Source: Diadema setosum
Taxonomy: Eukaryota > Echinodermata > Echinoidea > Diadematoida > Diadematidae
Direction: 5' to 3'
DNA: 64,000 bases
NCBI RefSeq assembly: GCF_964275005.1
Contig: NC_092694.1
Span: forward strand, 34,732,967-34,796,966
Shown here in pieces: positions 34,837 through 46,100 of this stretch. The notes beneath the pieces are model-generated. The model was given only the letters and a program-made list of their open reading frames with translations. It had not been told where the DNA came from and searched no databases. The number at the start of each line of letters is the position of its first letter. Positions within the stretch are counted from its first letter, which is position 1. Both the position numbers and the translations under genes were made by a program.

Positions 34837-35040
34837 CTAGTTCATGGAAAGTGAGCATAGGGGGTCTAAGGGCTCAAAATGGGTTGTTTGGTTCAGATTC
34901 TTCCAAAAGCACCAAATTTGGCTCATAGGTCCCTTGTACCATACTCTTTCGATTTTTGATTGGCGCCAAGACTGAAAACCCTTGGGGCCGCCATATTGGT
35001 GGAATCCAATATGGCCGCCATCCGGTTTAAAGATCAACTG
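34837..35040 (+). repeat. Dispersed repeat with ATGGCCGCC ends
   Basis: The blocks CCAAATTTGG, TCGATTTTTGAT(T/G)GGCGCC and CCAATATGGCCGCC also occur, inverted, at 42600-42790 and partly at 42300-42350. Open frames here are shadows of the repeat. Confidence 0.7.
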
Positions 35041-35547
35041 CAGTTACAAATTGAAAAGGTTGATTAATGTTATGAATTCCACGTGGAAGATTTTACGGGG
35101 TTAGAGAATGTGATTCTAAATATCATTTCTGCAATTCAAGGTCACCATCACCTCTGAAGGTCACTTTCAAGGTCAAATAAGGGTCAAATCAGGCATTTTG
35201 TGCATTTTTCGAAATGGCGTCTGTGAGCATTCAACTGCAATTCTCTGGTACCCCTATTTTGTCCCTTTTGTCATCTCTTCCATACTCCTTCAATGGTCAA
35301 TTAGGGCCAAGAGCCGTTCCATCCTCCTACATATCAATAATGATTATGACAAATAAATGAAAACATTATATTTAAGATATGTATATATATTCCATATATA
35401 TATACATATATATATATATATAAATATATTGAAATTTTGAGCACAGAAAATGGGCTTCCATCGGTTTCGTTTTCTTTTCTCATTTTCTTTGCTAAACGTT
35501 TTCACAATTTATCAACTGTTTCTGGTCAGTTTTTCCTTTCTTTGTTT

Positions 35548-35584
<37 letters not shown>

Positions 35585-35819
35585 TATATGTGTGTATCAG
35601 ACATGCTTAAATACGGCCGCCATCCTATTCCAAGGTGCCGAATCAGGGTGCAATGGCAAAGAGGGCAATAAACACGCCTAATCTTATTTTGTCTCCGTTT
35701 TTCCCTCTGACGAGATAGCTGGATAGCCCGTATGCAACTAGCTGGTCAGTTGTGTACTTGGGGTGGACCACTTTACCGGTTTATGCACCTTGAGTTTTCC
35801 GATAACGGAATGCCGATTC
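35041..35819. other. Non-coding with two (AT)n tracts
   Basis: (AT)n tracts at about 35375-35430 and 35549-35590. Nothing else is supported. Confidence 0.6.
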
Positions 35820-36055
35820 GGGATCTTTCCATGTGTCTGGGTTTGTGATTCTTTCACACAAGGGACTTCCACTTTTTATATCCAAGTGATGAGGTGCGAA
35901 GTGTTGTACCTCTACTAGAGGGGACGGTATAATAAGAGTATGACAACGCACACCATTGCTCAGCTAGACTGGAGATAAGTGGGATTCGAACCCGCGCCGG
36001 AACACAAGTCTTTAGACCGCAAGCCATACGCTACCGACTAAGCCACCTCGTTACC
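35820..36055 (-). repeat. tRNA-derived SINE
   Basis: On the minus strand it begins near GGTAACGAGGTGGCTTAG. The A box TGGCTTAGTCGG is at 36045-36034 and the B box GGTTCGAATCC at 35992-35982. The tRNA-like part is followed by a body containing GTGTGAAAGAATCACAAACC. The 3' end is not clear. The sequence style fits echinoderm SINE2-type elements. Confidence 0.75.
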
Positions 36056-36943
36056 TTTCATGGTCAATTATAATCTTTCCAGCTGGCAAGCGATATGATT
36101 CTCCTCCTGCTGATATTGGTGTATGCCTGCTCTCCCTTGCTTCCGGGGAATCGAGCTCCTCAATCCAGATCAGTCCAGTATTCTAGGGGCAGTTAAGTAA
36201 ATTCGATCATTAAAGTCCTTTAATGGCAGTATCGTATCAGAGTAGGTGAAGACAATTCAGATGAAGGTTTTTTCTTATCTTTTTTAAATTCTATTTTCAT
36301 CAAACGAAACCGCTTCTTTACTGAAAGCGCAAATGACTAGGGAACACCTATTGATGTTGTATGGGATACATACTGATCCTGAAGAAAATAATCTTAACAT
36401 TTTTGCACAGCAACACTGTGCAGTCCTCTGACAACAGATGGTGATGGCACCACTCAAATCTCAAATTATGATTGGAAGAGCGTAGCGGCTTCCTGAAAAT
36501 TAAGATTGAAAAATAAAGAACTGCCCTCATTTATCAGCGCACAGATATCCAAGAATAAATGGGACGGACAACTCATCCTGAGCACCTGATTCGAGACGGA
36601 AATATCCAACAGGAATTTTGATCTCACAACCCTTTAGCTTTCCAACAACTTAGATGCGATCTACGCAAAGATATCCTTACAAAGGATGACATAATGTTTT
36701 TTGAAAGCATTTTCTGAAAACAGTATAAAATCGCACGGATGAGCATAACATTACATCTTCAGTAGTGTGCTTTTTTTAAAATCCCTTTGATCTGAGGGAG
36801 TTATGGATGGGTCGTGGTATTGAATAGATAAAGGCCTTTTCAGCTCTTTCCTGTACGGCATACCTCTCTTCCAGAGCCCAATATCAGACACTGACAGGGT
36901 GCGACATTACTTCAGACTTGCTTCGATGTGGCATGCAAAATGC
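36056..36943. other. Non-coding, nothing assignable
   Basis: No ORF or repeat is supported. Confidence 0.45.
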
Positions 36944-37236
36944 CTAAGTAGTATGGGTCAGCAAACCAGAGCTCACTGACACATTAACTACTTTGATAAT
37001 CGTGCTCATGTCCAGCAAGGACTGATGAGCAACAAGGTTTATGGGGCAGCCTGCGTCAACGAGGGTAGGCATCATCTCGTCATAACGTGGGAGCAGATCA
37101 TCAGAAACCACCCTATCTGATGTGATCCCTGACTTCAGGGAGTGGAGTTGGAGGAAAGATGGCACAGGTACATGGCAATTACTAGTACTATCAGCCACTC
37201 TCCGCAATGCTTCAGTACCAAATTTTATTTTTCTGC
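36944..37236 (-). pseudogene. Unknown coding fragment interrupted by a 1257-bp element
   Basis: On the minus strand an open frame of about 97 codons ends with TAG at 36944. It has protein-like composition: FGTEALRRVADSTSNCHVPV, FLQLHSLKSGITSDRVVSDD, then LLPRYDEMMPTLVDAGC. I do not recognise it. At 37237 it meets the target duplication ACCAC and then the inserted element. Beyond the element (from 38503 upward on the minus strand) the same frame continues in the short peptide MHALKQLW, so the insertion broke one reading frame. It could be the last exon of a lost gene or of an older element. Confidence 0.45.
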
Positions 37237-37241
37237 ACCAC

Positions 37242-38498
37242 CAGTCAGGCACAGGCGCAGAAAACTGCGCCTCCCGCCAGGCGCTGAAAACTGCTACTTT
37301 GGGGTTATCCGCCCGAGCGCCGAGCAAGTGTGCCCGCTACAATCGATTCTCGTAGTTTCCGCGAACAGTCGGTTCCATTGATATCGTCTGTGTACCAGGC
37401 GCCCGTTACTGCTTTTTACTGATTTGCAGTGCACTAAGTACTGTATGCAAGACAAATTGCCAAAACACGATAGTATGTATGTGTATACTGGACTGTATCA
37501 CCATAATTATATCGAAATACAGCATGCATCAGGCACATCCAGAGCCACACGCTCTCACCAACAAACACCATGCGCTATATAGGTTTCTCCACACTGACCA
37601 TAGCTCATTTATAAATCAAGAAATAGGCTAGTGAGATTGAGAATGAAGTAGGAGTCATTGGGATTACCTTGCTGTTACGATGTTACGCTGTTCTGCTTCC
37701 TTTGCAGAATCATCTGCAATTAACTCTGATAACTCATGTTTAACTATATGTGCTCTCTTCTGTCTCTCTGGAATCTAATCTAAAATTGCAATACCTATCG
37801 CATAGCCCCTGCCTCTGTGCTTTGCCCATGGTCAGTTCAAGACCAGGGAGGTACGAGGTAGGCCCCACAGAGAGCCTGGCCGCACTTTCACAACACTTTC
37901 GTTGTTTTAAACTGCTGCCCTATGTTTACTCAACAGAGATAAGAACCCAACCTGCCGGGGAGAGTACCACAGAGAAGAGAGAGGGGGAAAGAGATGATGC
38001 GTTGAGAGATGGAAGGTGGCTGTGCTGGGGGAGAGAAAGGGAAAGAGGCCAAGAGAGGAGATGAGAGAGGAGAAGGGAGAGAGGTAGAGAAAAGGAGAGA
38101 GGAAGGTCTGATAGGCAGGAGTACATTTCTGTTACACTATCCAACGCCTGTTGCACAAGGCTAAAAAGAGGGCAAACCGGTGGTCATTCAAAAAACATTT
38201 ACCTAATTATGTATTCCGACCAGAATTACGCCAGATGTCAAGGTTTTATTCCCCTAGAAATTATTATTATGCAAGATTAGGTATTTGGCTTACTACAGAG
38301 GAAATATCAGAAAAGTGTCAAGGTTGGAATTTTCGTACGAAATTAATATCGATCAGGTGTATTCATCACCTAAATTTTCTCCATGCCTTTTACACTACGA
38401 GCATCGCGTGGCATGATGGGTATTGTCATTATAATATTCATGATAGCAGAAATCGGCGCTTTTCGACAGGCGCAGTTTTCTGCGCCTGTGCCTGACTG
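37242..38498. mobile_element. 1257-bp TIR element with perfect 5-bp target duplication
   Basis: TIRs begin CAGTCAGGCACAGGCGCAGA and extend about 30 bp (to AAACTGCGCC). ACCAC flanks both ends (37237-37241 and 38499-38503). The interior has purine-rich GAGAGAGAA stretches (37960-38110) and no transposase. A 5-bp duplication is seen for Transib-type elements, but the terminal bases do not match their usual CACTGTG; classification is open. Confidence 0.9.
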
Positions 38499-38503
38499 AC
38501 CAC

Positions 38504-39094
38504 AGCTGTTTCAAGGCATGCATTGGGAGGTGGAAAAGATGGAAATGGAAAAAAATAATGAAATGAATGAATGAATGAAGGTGAAAATGCACAATGTAGA
38601 GCAGGTGTCAGACGAGCCATGGTCAGTAGTTTGATATTGCTGCAAACTTAAAGGGGGGGGGGGGGGAAGGGGATTGAGGGCCTATCTGACGGGAGGAGAC
38701 ATTGTCGCAATGCCAGCGTCTCGAAGAAATTATTTTCGCTGTCACAACTAACGCGATTTCCAGGGCGATGTCCAAGACGTCTTCAAACAAAGGGACAACT
38801 TATTTGCTTGGAAATCACGGGGATGTTGGCACGGCTTTTGCAGTCGCAGGGACTTATCAGAGACGTCTTTTCTCAGCGACTTCTCCCTTTCGTCACCATT
38901 ATGTTATTACGGTCTCCACAAGATGCGGGGACATTTCGAAGATGTTGCAGACAAATTTAGTCCCCACGACATGGTGACAGTAATGGAGACTTCGCAGAGA
39001 CGTCTCGGAGACAAGCTGGATGACGGAAATAGTCTCTGCAAAAATCGGAAATGTTCGATTCTTCTGCGAATCCTGGAGATTAGGCTCGTCTCCA
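38504..39094. other. Non-coding; G-run and GAGACGTCTC-rich repeat
   Basis: A G-run at 38654-38666 is followed (38700-39094) by sequence with repeated GAGACGTCT(C/T), CGAAGATGTTGCAGA and similar words. It resumes after the next element at 40572. The 91-codon frame within it is a repeat shadow. Confidence 0.55.
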
Positions 39095-40571
39095 GGGCCC
39101 GTATTCTGCTAAAAACTTAGACCCGAGTTTAAACCCACGCCTGGGTCTAAAGTGGGTTTTTGAGGTTTAAACCTGGGTTTAAACCACCAGTTTAGACCCA
39201 GGTTTAAACCCAGGTTTAATTGGTATTCTGCTAAGTCCAGCTGTGGTCTAAATAGGGTTTAAATTAAACCTACCCAGGAGGAGGTTTATTTCGAGTTTAA
39301 ATCGAGTCTATGTATTAGTATTACAATGACTGGTAAAGGTACCAGCACACAGATCAATGCCAATGGCACAAAACGAGTGGCTGGCTGGATACAGCAGCAT
39401 AAGCAGCTGCCTGCAGCTAGCTTGCCGGCCACACGCGTACACACACGAGATACGCCTAAGAGACTACGTTTTTTTTTTTACGTACTAGATCTAGAAAAAG
39501 TACTTGTACACTTAGAAGAGACTCGAGATCTTAATGTTAGAAATACTAGTCCTTGTACTCCCTGTACTAATAAGTATACGTTAGTCTAGACTTTACGATG
39601 AAAATAACCTGAAGACTAGACCAAGAACTCAATGTAGGACTAGAGGGTAGATCGAGCCCGAGGTCGATTTGGCATAGATAGACTAGATCGAGAACCTAGA
39701 TCGTAGGACTAACGTTAGGACTAGGAGTAGAGTCCTACTAACGTTAGTAGAACCTATTCGAATAGCTAGAGTACATTATTGTAACGTTAGGACTAACGTT
39801 AGATCTATTAAAAGTTAGGTTAGTGTGGTACGGTAGGTAAAATCTAACGTTAGGACTACTTCTAATAATAATATCGAGACAGGGTTGATATAGGCCTAGA
39901 TCTATTTCTAAATTTTAGAATGGTTTCCATTTTTATAAACTGACAATCTTACGAGAAAAGCTTTTATTCAATTTCCTACCTCAAAGTCCTGGTTTGATCA
40001 ATCGCCAATCCATTCCGAACTCACGATTCAATCGACATAAAAAGCCATGTCCCATCCAGCGCACACAGCAACCGTGCCGCCGGCCAGCGCGGCGCGATGG
40101 CTCTGCTGGTACTGAGCATTCAAAGCTAGCTAGCCAGGAATTAAACGCTACGCTATACGCTTATCATGTATCCTGTGATGTGCGTCGCACACGTACACAA
40201 ACTGTACAGTAATGTACAGTGCTTCACGAGTCGTCGCAAGCAAAAATACAGCATGCCCTTATTCGACATAAATACCCGTAAAAACTATTCAAAATCCAAG
40301 AAATTCACGCTCATGTGGCTGATACACTGCCAATAATAAATTTAAGTGGATTTGCGGAGAGAAAAGTACTCAGAGAGGGAGAATTTCTTCTTCCATAGAG
40401 GGCACCATGGTGGCTTGACCAAAGACTATTTCGGGTTTAATTTGAACCCGAAATAGACTTGGGTTTAACTAAACCTCGCTAGCAGAATACAAAATTAAAC
40501 CTCGGGTCTAGCTAAACCACAGGTGAGTCTAAAATGGGTTTAAACCTTGGTCTACAGTAGAATACGGGCCC
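39095..40571. mobile_element. 1.5-kb palindromic-ended element 'GGGCCCGTATTCT'
   Basis: The ends are GGGCCCGTATTCTGCTAAAA and (reverse complement) GGGCCCGTATTCTACTGTAG. The outer 200 bp on each side are packed with GGTTTAAACC-type palindromes. CAG may be a 3-bp target duplication (CTCCAG...CAGGAG), and the flanks outside belong to one GAGAC-rich repeat. The interior 39580-39900 is rich in CTAACGTTAG. No transposase is seen. Confidence 0.8.
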
Positions 40572-41694
40572 AGGAGACAGTGTGCGTCGTAGAGATGTTG
40601 CGGAGAGTAGCGTTGCAACCTATAGTCTTCAGACCAACGAGATACCAACTTATAAAGTCTTGTGATATCATACCAATTTGCGTCCAAGCAATTTGGATAG
40701 AATCTTGATAGACCCTAGAAGGTGTCATGAAAGTTGTACTATAGCATATCTAATCTGTACCCTGTTGATGGTGTCACTGTGGCACCTGTGAAATACGCTT
40801 GTTCCCTAAATGGCGTCACCAGGACCGTCATGTTCTCTGAAGGGCATATTTAGCTGTGAAGGCACATAAATTTTTTAGAATCGAACTTTCTTACACAAGT
40901 TCGAAAATAGCAAATTGATGCCAACCTGATGTACTAAAAACTCTCTTAAACACGACAGATTTCTTTCTTTTTTTCATCCAGATTAGGAGTGATCTTCATA
41001 ATTATTATTCCATTGAATTTAAATCTGAATTATGAATATCTATTGTGATTGAGGATCCCTGAACTGCAACAGAGAAATAGAAACACTTCTCTTTTTAGTG
41101 GCAACGTCAAGGACGCTGGTAATATGGAGAGTAGTTCCCCCCCCCCCTCCTCCCCCTTATTGCTAAACGATTAATATATTAGGTCGCAAAAGGATTCTAT
41201 CTCTCATATATGTATGTTTTTATTGCATTCCTTGCAGATGAAGATGAAAATAATAATCCAATAATCAAATCTTGAAAACTCTTTTAAAGGGCATTACCCA
41301 TAATTCTAGCTAGCTCTTTTGGCTGTCATTAAAGCAAATGCAAATATATTGAATTCCGCAAATATGACCAGTCGGTGAGGACATTAACTCTTAGCGCCTC
41401 TAATGTGAAAATAATCAATGGAATGATTGTGACATGAACTATGATATTCCATAGCTTTGGACAGAACCTCACTTAAAAGCTTGTGTAGCCATATTATAAC
41501 AGGCCATAATTGAAATGATGCAGAAAAAAATTACCGTAAGTAATCATTAAAAATGAAATTGAAGGGTTACCAAGTCTTCAAATTTGATTGTGAAATAAGG
41601 ATCTGAGTAAGATCCCTTAAACCTAATTACTCTCAGAAAGGGGTTCTTATTATAATTCATGAGTGTATACCTAGTGTTTGAAATCTTAACACGA
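40572..41694. other. Non-coding, nothing assignable
   Basis: A C-run lies at about 41139-41156. No supported gene. Confidence 0.5.
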
Positions 41695-41847
41695 AAGCAG
41701 ACATATTGATGTTACTCGTGAGAAAGCCCACCTCTCCCTCTCCCACAGCCCTCAACAACTGCAATTCTATTAGCAGGGCTCGCATTCCTCCTATATTGAC
41801 TACAGGCAAGCCAGTTTCTAAATCACCTATTGTGAATAATAATAATG

Positions 41848-41898
<51 letters not shown>

Positions 41899-42790
41899 TC
41901 TTATTTACCCAGGGTAGCCTCTTCAGTGTTGCCTCTGCTCTATCAGAGGGCCCTGCTATCATTATTACCCTAGCATTGCCAGGTACCCATTCATACACCT
42001 GGGTCGAGAGGGACATAGTGGGTAAAAACATCTTGTCCAAGGACGTAAGCACTGGGCGGGAATCGAACTCGGGTCCTCCGATCGGGAGTCCGGAGTCTTA
42101 TCCACTGTGCTACAGCGCCCCCACAATGGTTTGACCCCAAATGACCTTTAGGGAGACTTTTTAAGGAAAACTTGACATCAGACCATAAAAACAACTTCAG
42201 AATCGAATTCCCTGACCCATAAAACCTCAAAAGCTGACTTTTCAAATTATTGTAACACTTTAAAGGTTTTTTGTTATGGACTGGCCTTTAAACGTAGGTG
42301 GCAGCCCTATTGGATTTTGCAAATATGCCGCCCCGGAGGGCGCCCTTCACAAGAAATACGCCTCTTTTCAGCCGTCGACAACTTCAATTCTATTACTAAG
42401 GCTGGCATTCCTGGAATATTGACCATGGGCAAGCCATTTTTTCAATAAACTGTTATGAACACAGTGGCTCGACCCCTAAATGACCTTAAGGTGACCTTAT
42501 AAGGAAAAATTGACTTCAGACCATAAAAACAACTTCAGATTCGAATTCCTTGACCCCAAAAACCTGTTAACCCGACTTTTTAAATGATTGTAACCCTTTT
42601 ATGTTTTCAAATGCAAGTGACCTTTAAACCTATATGGCGGCAATATTGGATTTTGCCAATATGGCCGCCCCAAAGGGCGCCCTTCTTGGCGCCCATCAAA
42701 AATCGAAATAGTATGATCTGGGCTACATGTGTGCCAAATTTGGGTGTTTTTGGAAAAATTTGAACCAAAAATCCCGTGCGCCCCCCTCCC
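41695..42790. repeat. Tandem duplication, one copy carrying a SINE
   Basis: Copy 1 (about 41725-42350, without the SINE) and copy 2 (about 42360-42790) share CCATAAAAACAACTTCAGA, TCGAATTCC(C/T)TGACCC and ATTGGATTTTGC(C)AATATG. Copy 2 ends in the same block as 34837-35040, inverted (GGCGCCCATCAAAAATCGA). Confidence 0.8.
41837..42122 (-). repeat. tRNA-derived SINE with (AAT)n tail
   Basis: On the minus strand the head is GGGCGCTGTAGCACAGTGG, with A box TAGCACAGTGG (42112-42102) and B box GAGTTCGATTC (42070-42060). A body containing GAATGGGTACCTGGCAATG follows, and a (TTA)n tail of about 20 units at 41896-41837. The neighbouring duplicate at 42440-42470 lacks it and shows the empty site. Confidence 0.85.
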
Positions 42791-43166
42791 CACTATTCAC
42801 ATTTGTGACAAACCTGTCATTTCATTATTTTACTAATTATGTTAAACTGTTATCACACATTGTCAAGACGTACTATAGACCTATTAGGATAATCATGCAT
42901 TATGGCAGAGGCAAACCAGTCGCATTGCAAACATTTTTAGTTACACTATACGTTTGGTTTCAAGATGCATATTTCCTAATAACTAAAACTCTGAAGTCAA
43001 TTATTTTCTTCCGTTTTTTTTTTCATATTTTCCTCTTTTTTCCTTTTTTCTGTGTTTGTTTTAAAGGCAAACATGTCGGGATGGGGTTCTTATTCATTAA
43101 AGTCGAAGTTAGATAGATCATGACTGTACTATTGTAACATTTTCCTCATTCCTACTCCCTTAACAG
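42791..43166. other. Region upstream of the transporter gene
   Basis: T-rich with no ORF. An acceptor-like CTCCCTTAACAG ends at 43166, so a 5' exon may lie further upstream; I could not identify it or a promoter. Confidence 0.5.
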
Positions 43167-46100
43167 AGATTGGCACAATCTGTTTATAATCATCATATCG
43201 ATAGACCTGCGAAGAGGAGAGTCATGTTTCATTTCAATCGCATCGGTTGGTTGGTTGCCTTTGGCTCCTTCATCCAACAGACGATCGTCTTCGGAATCAT
43301 TTCAAGCTTCGTCGTCCTATTCGTTCTCCTTGAAGAAGAGTTTGAAGCGTCGGCTACTGCAACAGGTGAGAAAGGCCGTGTACATTATACATGTATTTTC
43401 AGTTTAATTCATTCAAATTTGTTAACTGCCTTGTTGAAGACTTCCACCCGATCAGTTTTGAGGTAAGGGGTTAGCTTTAATAGTAAATCTTTATATACTT
43501 TGATGAGTCGCAAAAGACGTCTTCCGGTCACCATAAAGATTGAAAAACATTTACATTAAAGATCGCCGGATTTTCGGGTTGTTGAAGTTATAATTAGAAA
43601 GTAATGGCTTGTAATATATTTATGTATATTGCAGTGTCCACGCTCACACATTTACAAACTATTTGGGCTCAAGAAAGAAAAAAGAATATACAAATTTTAA
43701 TTTGTTATCACTGGTATGATTACAGTGCCACCTGACGTCGTGAATATGTTGTGTTTTTTTTTTCCTTTACTCTTAGGATGGATGGGATCTTTGGCTTGGG
43801 GAGTAGCAACTTTGTTCGCGCCCATTTCCGCCGCCTTGTATTCTCAATGGGGACCCAGACCTGTAACCGCAGCTGGCGTATGTTTATGTGCAGTTGGCTT
43901 GCTCGCGACCTGTTTCCTACCAAATCTGTGGGCAATGTACATCACATTCGGATTAGTCTTTGGGGCAGGAGCAAATATGATAAGTTTTTGTTCCCTCGAC
44001 CTCATCGCAAAACATTTTCCGGGGAAATCTGGTACCAGGCCATTTGCCTTTGCTAATCTCAGCGGGGCAGCGGGTAGGTGCAAAAGTTACATTGTTTGTT
44101 GTTGTTTTCATTGGAAATTTGATGTCTCCGGACGTTATATCACATGCCCCTTTTGGCTGTGTTGTATTTAGTGTATAATCTACACTTAGCAAAAAAAAAA
44201 AAATAATATTAAAAATAAAAGCCCTCGCACCCACAACCGTTATGGTGACCGCGCTTTCTACGTTTGTGCACCCCTGCTTTGGAACAACCCCCCTACGCAT
44301 ATTCAGTCCTCTGCCTCCGTTGACATCTTCAAAAAGAAACTTAAAACCCATTTATTTTTAGAACAGAACTGGTGTTATGTATACATTTGTAGTAGATTAT
44401 TTGTATTCTAAGCTGATTTATATGTTTGTTTGTTTCGATAATTGTAAAGTTCTTCGGAACATACTGTATTAAGCGGTAAATAAATATTAATATTATCATT
44501 ATTACTATAAAAGAATAGAAAGTAAACTCTTTTTCAAGTTCATATTTCTCATAGAACATTTGTCAAACTCTTAATGTTTCATATGCCATGTTAAAGATAA
44601 TTTAATTGCCTCTAAACCTGGTAGGTGTATAAAAAGGGACACATTACGCATGAGTGAACACATTCAGTTCTCTCTTCCAAGGCACAAAAGTAACAATTGA
44701 GGGGAAAAAGTTGTCAATCGTGCGAATATTTACACGGTAACATAAGCAGTGCCAAAAAAAAAAATAATCTGTTTTTACACATGGAAACACTGAAATATTG
44801 GAGATTAAGTTTGTTGTAGATGATTGATTGATGATAACTATCTTTATGTGAATATCAACTTTACAGAATTTCGTCATTGTTGCTTTATATTTTCCTGGGA
44901 ATACAAGCATTTCGGTTGGTGTCCATGGTCAAAAGATTACCCTCTACGTTTACCCACGTTCTTAATGCATTTATCTAACCGTCTCGACGTTGGGAGTCAC
45001 CTTCAGAGTGATTTAAAACAAGTCCTCTTTTTTTTTCCTGGAAATTCACTCTACCTATTCTGGCTACAAGAATAAAAAATTCTGTTAATCATCATCGATA
45101 TACCTTTGATTTTCTCAGGTTTGCTCGTGGTGGCCACGATCGTCGATTCCACAGTTGATGCTATCGGATGGCGGATGACATACTCCATATTTGCAGCCAT
45201 CCTATTTGTGATCTGTTTCCCTCTCTGCTTCGTCTACAAGTATCCTAGCGTGCTTCTGGAAGAGGTCAAGATCGAAAGTGCAAACGGAATTGACGACTGT
45301 TCTTATCGGACAGCAAACGTGAATAGTGCGGTACAGGAGTTGGAAGAAAGAAGTGTGGAATCTTCCGTCATCACCGGAGCGAACTCCCCGACCAATGGCG
45401 ATGAGTCCGATAAGTCAGCACAACTGATGAAGGAGAAGAATTCAGGGATACACTCAACAGAAACTGAGAGGAAAAGCAGTATTGCAGGATTATTGAGAGT
45501 TCCCGGTATCTGGATGTCGGGCCTAGCAACAATGGCTATTGGTATCGCTTCCACTTTGAACGTCATCATTCTGGTAAGAGGAAAGATTCTCGCTGTTACC
45601 AAGTTCGGATAATCACAGGCAGTTGTAGACTCTTGTGGGTCGACGTACACACTGGTTTAGAATATTGCTGTTGGGCTTGCATAAAATCCCCTTTTTTTTC
45701 ATTCTCTATTTCGATTTTATTTTATCAGATATTTTTTCTTTTCTTTTCTTTTTTTGCTAGATGAAGAGGGTATTTGGAATACAGCTGAGCATATTACTGC
45801 TACGGCACAAATTCTTGACTGGGAAATTGACTCTCTTGGAGTACGAAAATCTACATAGTGAAAGCTTATACATCAAATCTAGGCATAACCGATATCACAC
45901 TTCTTCTTGGTTCTCTCTCTATCGCTCTTCCTCTTTTCTTTCCTCTGTTTCTTCCATCTCTCCATACCAACACACCCTCTCTGCCCTCTTCCTGCCTTCG
46001 TTTCTCAGGGTGATTACTTGGAAAATATAGGGATAAGTTCAAGATTGTCAACAGTGCTGATTATGACTCTTGGTCTGGCTGAACTACTGGGACGGCTACT

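Noticed and set aside
32535..36055. tRNA genes with intact A and B boxes
   Set aside because: Boxes are good, but the acceptor stems do not pair and the sequence continues as a SINE body; these are SINE heads, not tRNAs. The same applies at 42060-42122.
37926..38156. Leu/Ser-rich ORF opposite a GAGAGA-rich stretch
   Set aside because: Low-complexity purine tract inside a TIR element; reads as SLPLSLP repeats in any frame.
39326..39589. 87-codon ORF inside the 1.5-kb palindromic element
   Set aside because: No motif, includes a T-run coding FFFF, and no splice or copy support; not enough to call a gene.
41657..42134. ORFs with poly-Leu or poly-Asn stretches
   Set aside because: The stretch is the (AAT)n tail of a SINE read in different frames.
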